From the NCBI GenBank assembly GCA_016210375.1, contig JACQUH010000213.1, positions 1 to 5,593 of the forward strand: DNA of 5,593 bases, given 5' to 3'. Made by a program: the position numbers and the translations under genes. The notes beneath the pieces are model-generated. The model worked only from the letters and a program-made list of their open reading frames with translations, ran no database searches and was not told where the DNA came from. Origin of the DNA: Chloroflexota bacterium. Its GTDB lineage: Bacteria; Chloroflexota; Dehalococcoidia; Lucifugimonadales; JACPCL1. This document shows, one piece after another, positions 5,487-5,593 of the stretch (position 1 is its first letter; each line of letters opens with the position of its first letter).

Positions 5487-5593
5487 GGGTCTCTCCCTGG
5501 CTCAGCGCGGTTGCGCGCTTCGGTTGCTGTCTCTGGACTGCGAGACTCGTATTCTTCACTGTGGTTCTGACCTCTCCCCCTGTGGTCCCTCCT
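5487..5593 (-). promoter_or_regulatory. Upstream region of the CMD-like gene
   Basis: This is 107 bp of leader up to the window edge. It contains the ribosome binding site (5493-5497), the hairpin at 5504-5519, and a weaker stem of GTCTC (5529-5533) with GAGAC (5542-5546). No convincing -10/-35 pair is seen, and the promoter may lie beyond the window. Confidence 0.35.
5504..5519. promoter_or_regulatory. Perfect 6-bp hairpin in the 5' leader
   Basis: AGCGCG and CGCGCT form a perfect 6-bp stem around a 4-nt loop (GTTG on the plus strand), ending 6 nt upstream of the AGGGAGAG ribosome binding site of the CMD-like gene. No T-run follows on the minus strand, so it is not an attenuator of the standard kind. 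It could be a small operator or an mRNA 5' structure, or it could be chance in GC-rich DNA. Confidence 0.35.

Noticed and set aside
1..5593. One functional system linking the two-component pair with the three minus-strand genes
   Set aside because: The two groups are convergent, share no visible operator motif and are separated by a repeat element. Adjacency alone does not support a joint role.

Overview
The window is a 5.6 kb piece of a GC-rich bacterial chromosome carrying five protein-coding genes. No RNA genes, CRISPR arrays, transposases or phage genes are visible. The lineage cannot be fixed from sequence alone. High GC, a cytosolic GAF-PAS kinase with a KdpE-like regulator, an ornithine cyclodeaminase-family dehydrogenase, a carboxymuconolactone decarboxylase (CMD)-like protein and a dispersed palindrome would all suit an uncultured Chloroflexota (Dehalococcoidia/SAR202-like) genome. 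This placement is inference and other high-GC phyla are possible.

Layout. Bases 1-150 are a GC-rich, hairpin-prone leader. Bases 151-2527 (+) hold a two-gene operon: a soluble GAF-PAS-HisKA-HATPase sensor kinase, then, 4 nt later, an OmpR/KdpE-type response regulator. Bases 2528-2687 lie between convergent genes and contain a 76-bp imperfect palindrome. On the minus strand, in transcription order, are a tandemly duplicated CMD/AhpD-like protein (5486-4356), a 172-aa membrane-anchored protein of unknown function (4233-3715) and an ornithine cyclodeaminase/mu-crystallin family protein (3677-2688). The last two are 37 bp apart and probably share a transcript. The CMD-like gene is 122 bp upstream of them, and that gap holds a short octamer tandem repeat. 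The region around 3715-4355 is visibly poorer in GC than its neighbours.

How the parts work together. The kinase and regulator form a complete two-component pair. The most informative observation is that the kinase GAF domain aligns without gaps, from memory, to the haem-binding GAF-A of mycobacterial DosS/DosT. It keeps the positions of the proximal His and distal Tyr and has a small residue at the position that separates DosS from DosT. A gas- or redox-sensing input is therefore a testable hypothesis. The three minus-strand genes look metabolic. No sequence evidence ties them to the two-component system, and no substrate can be assigned. I did not find a clearly new multi-gene system.
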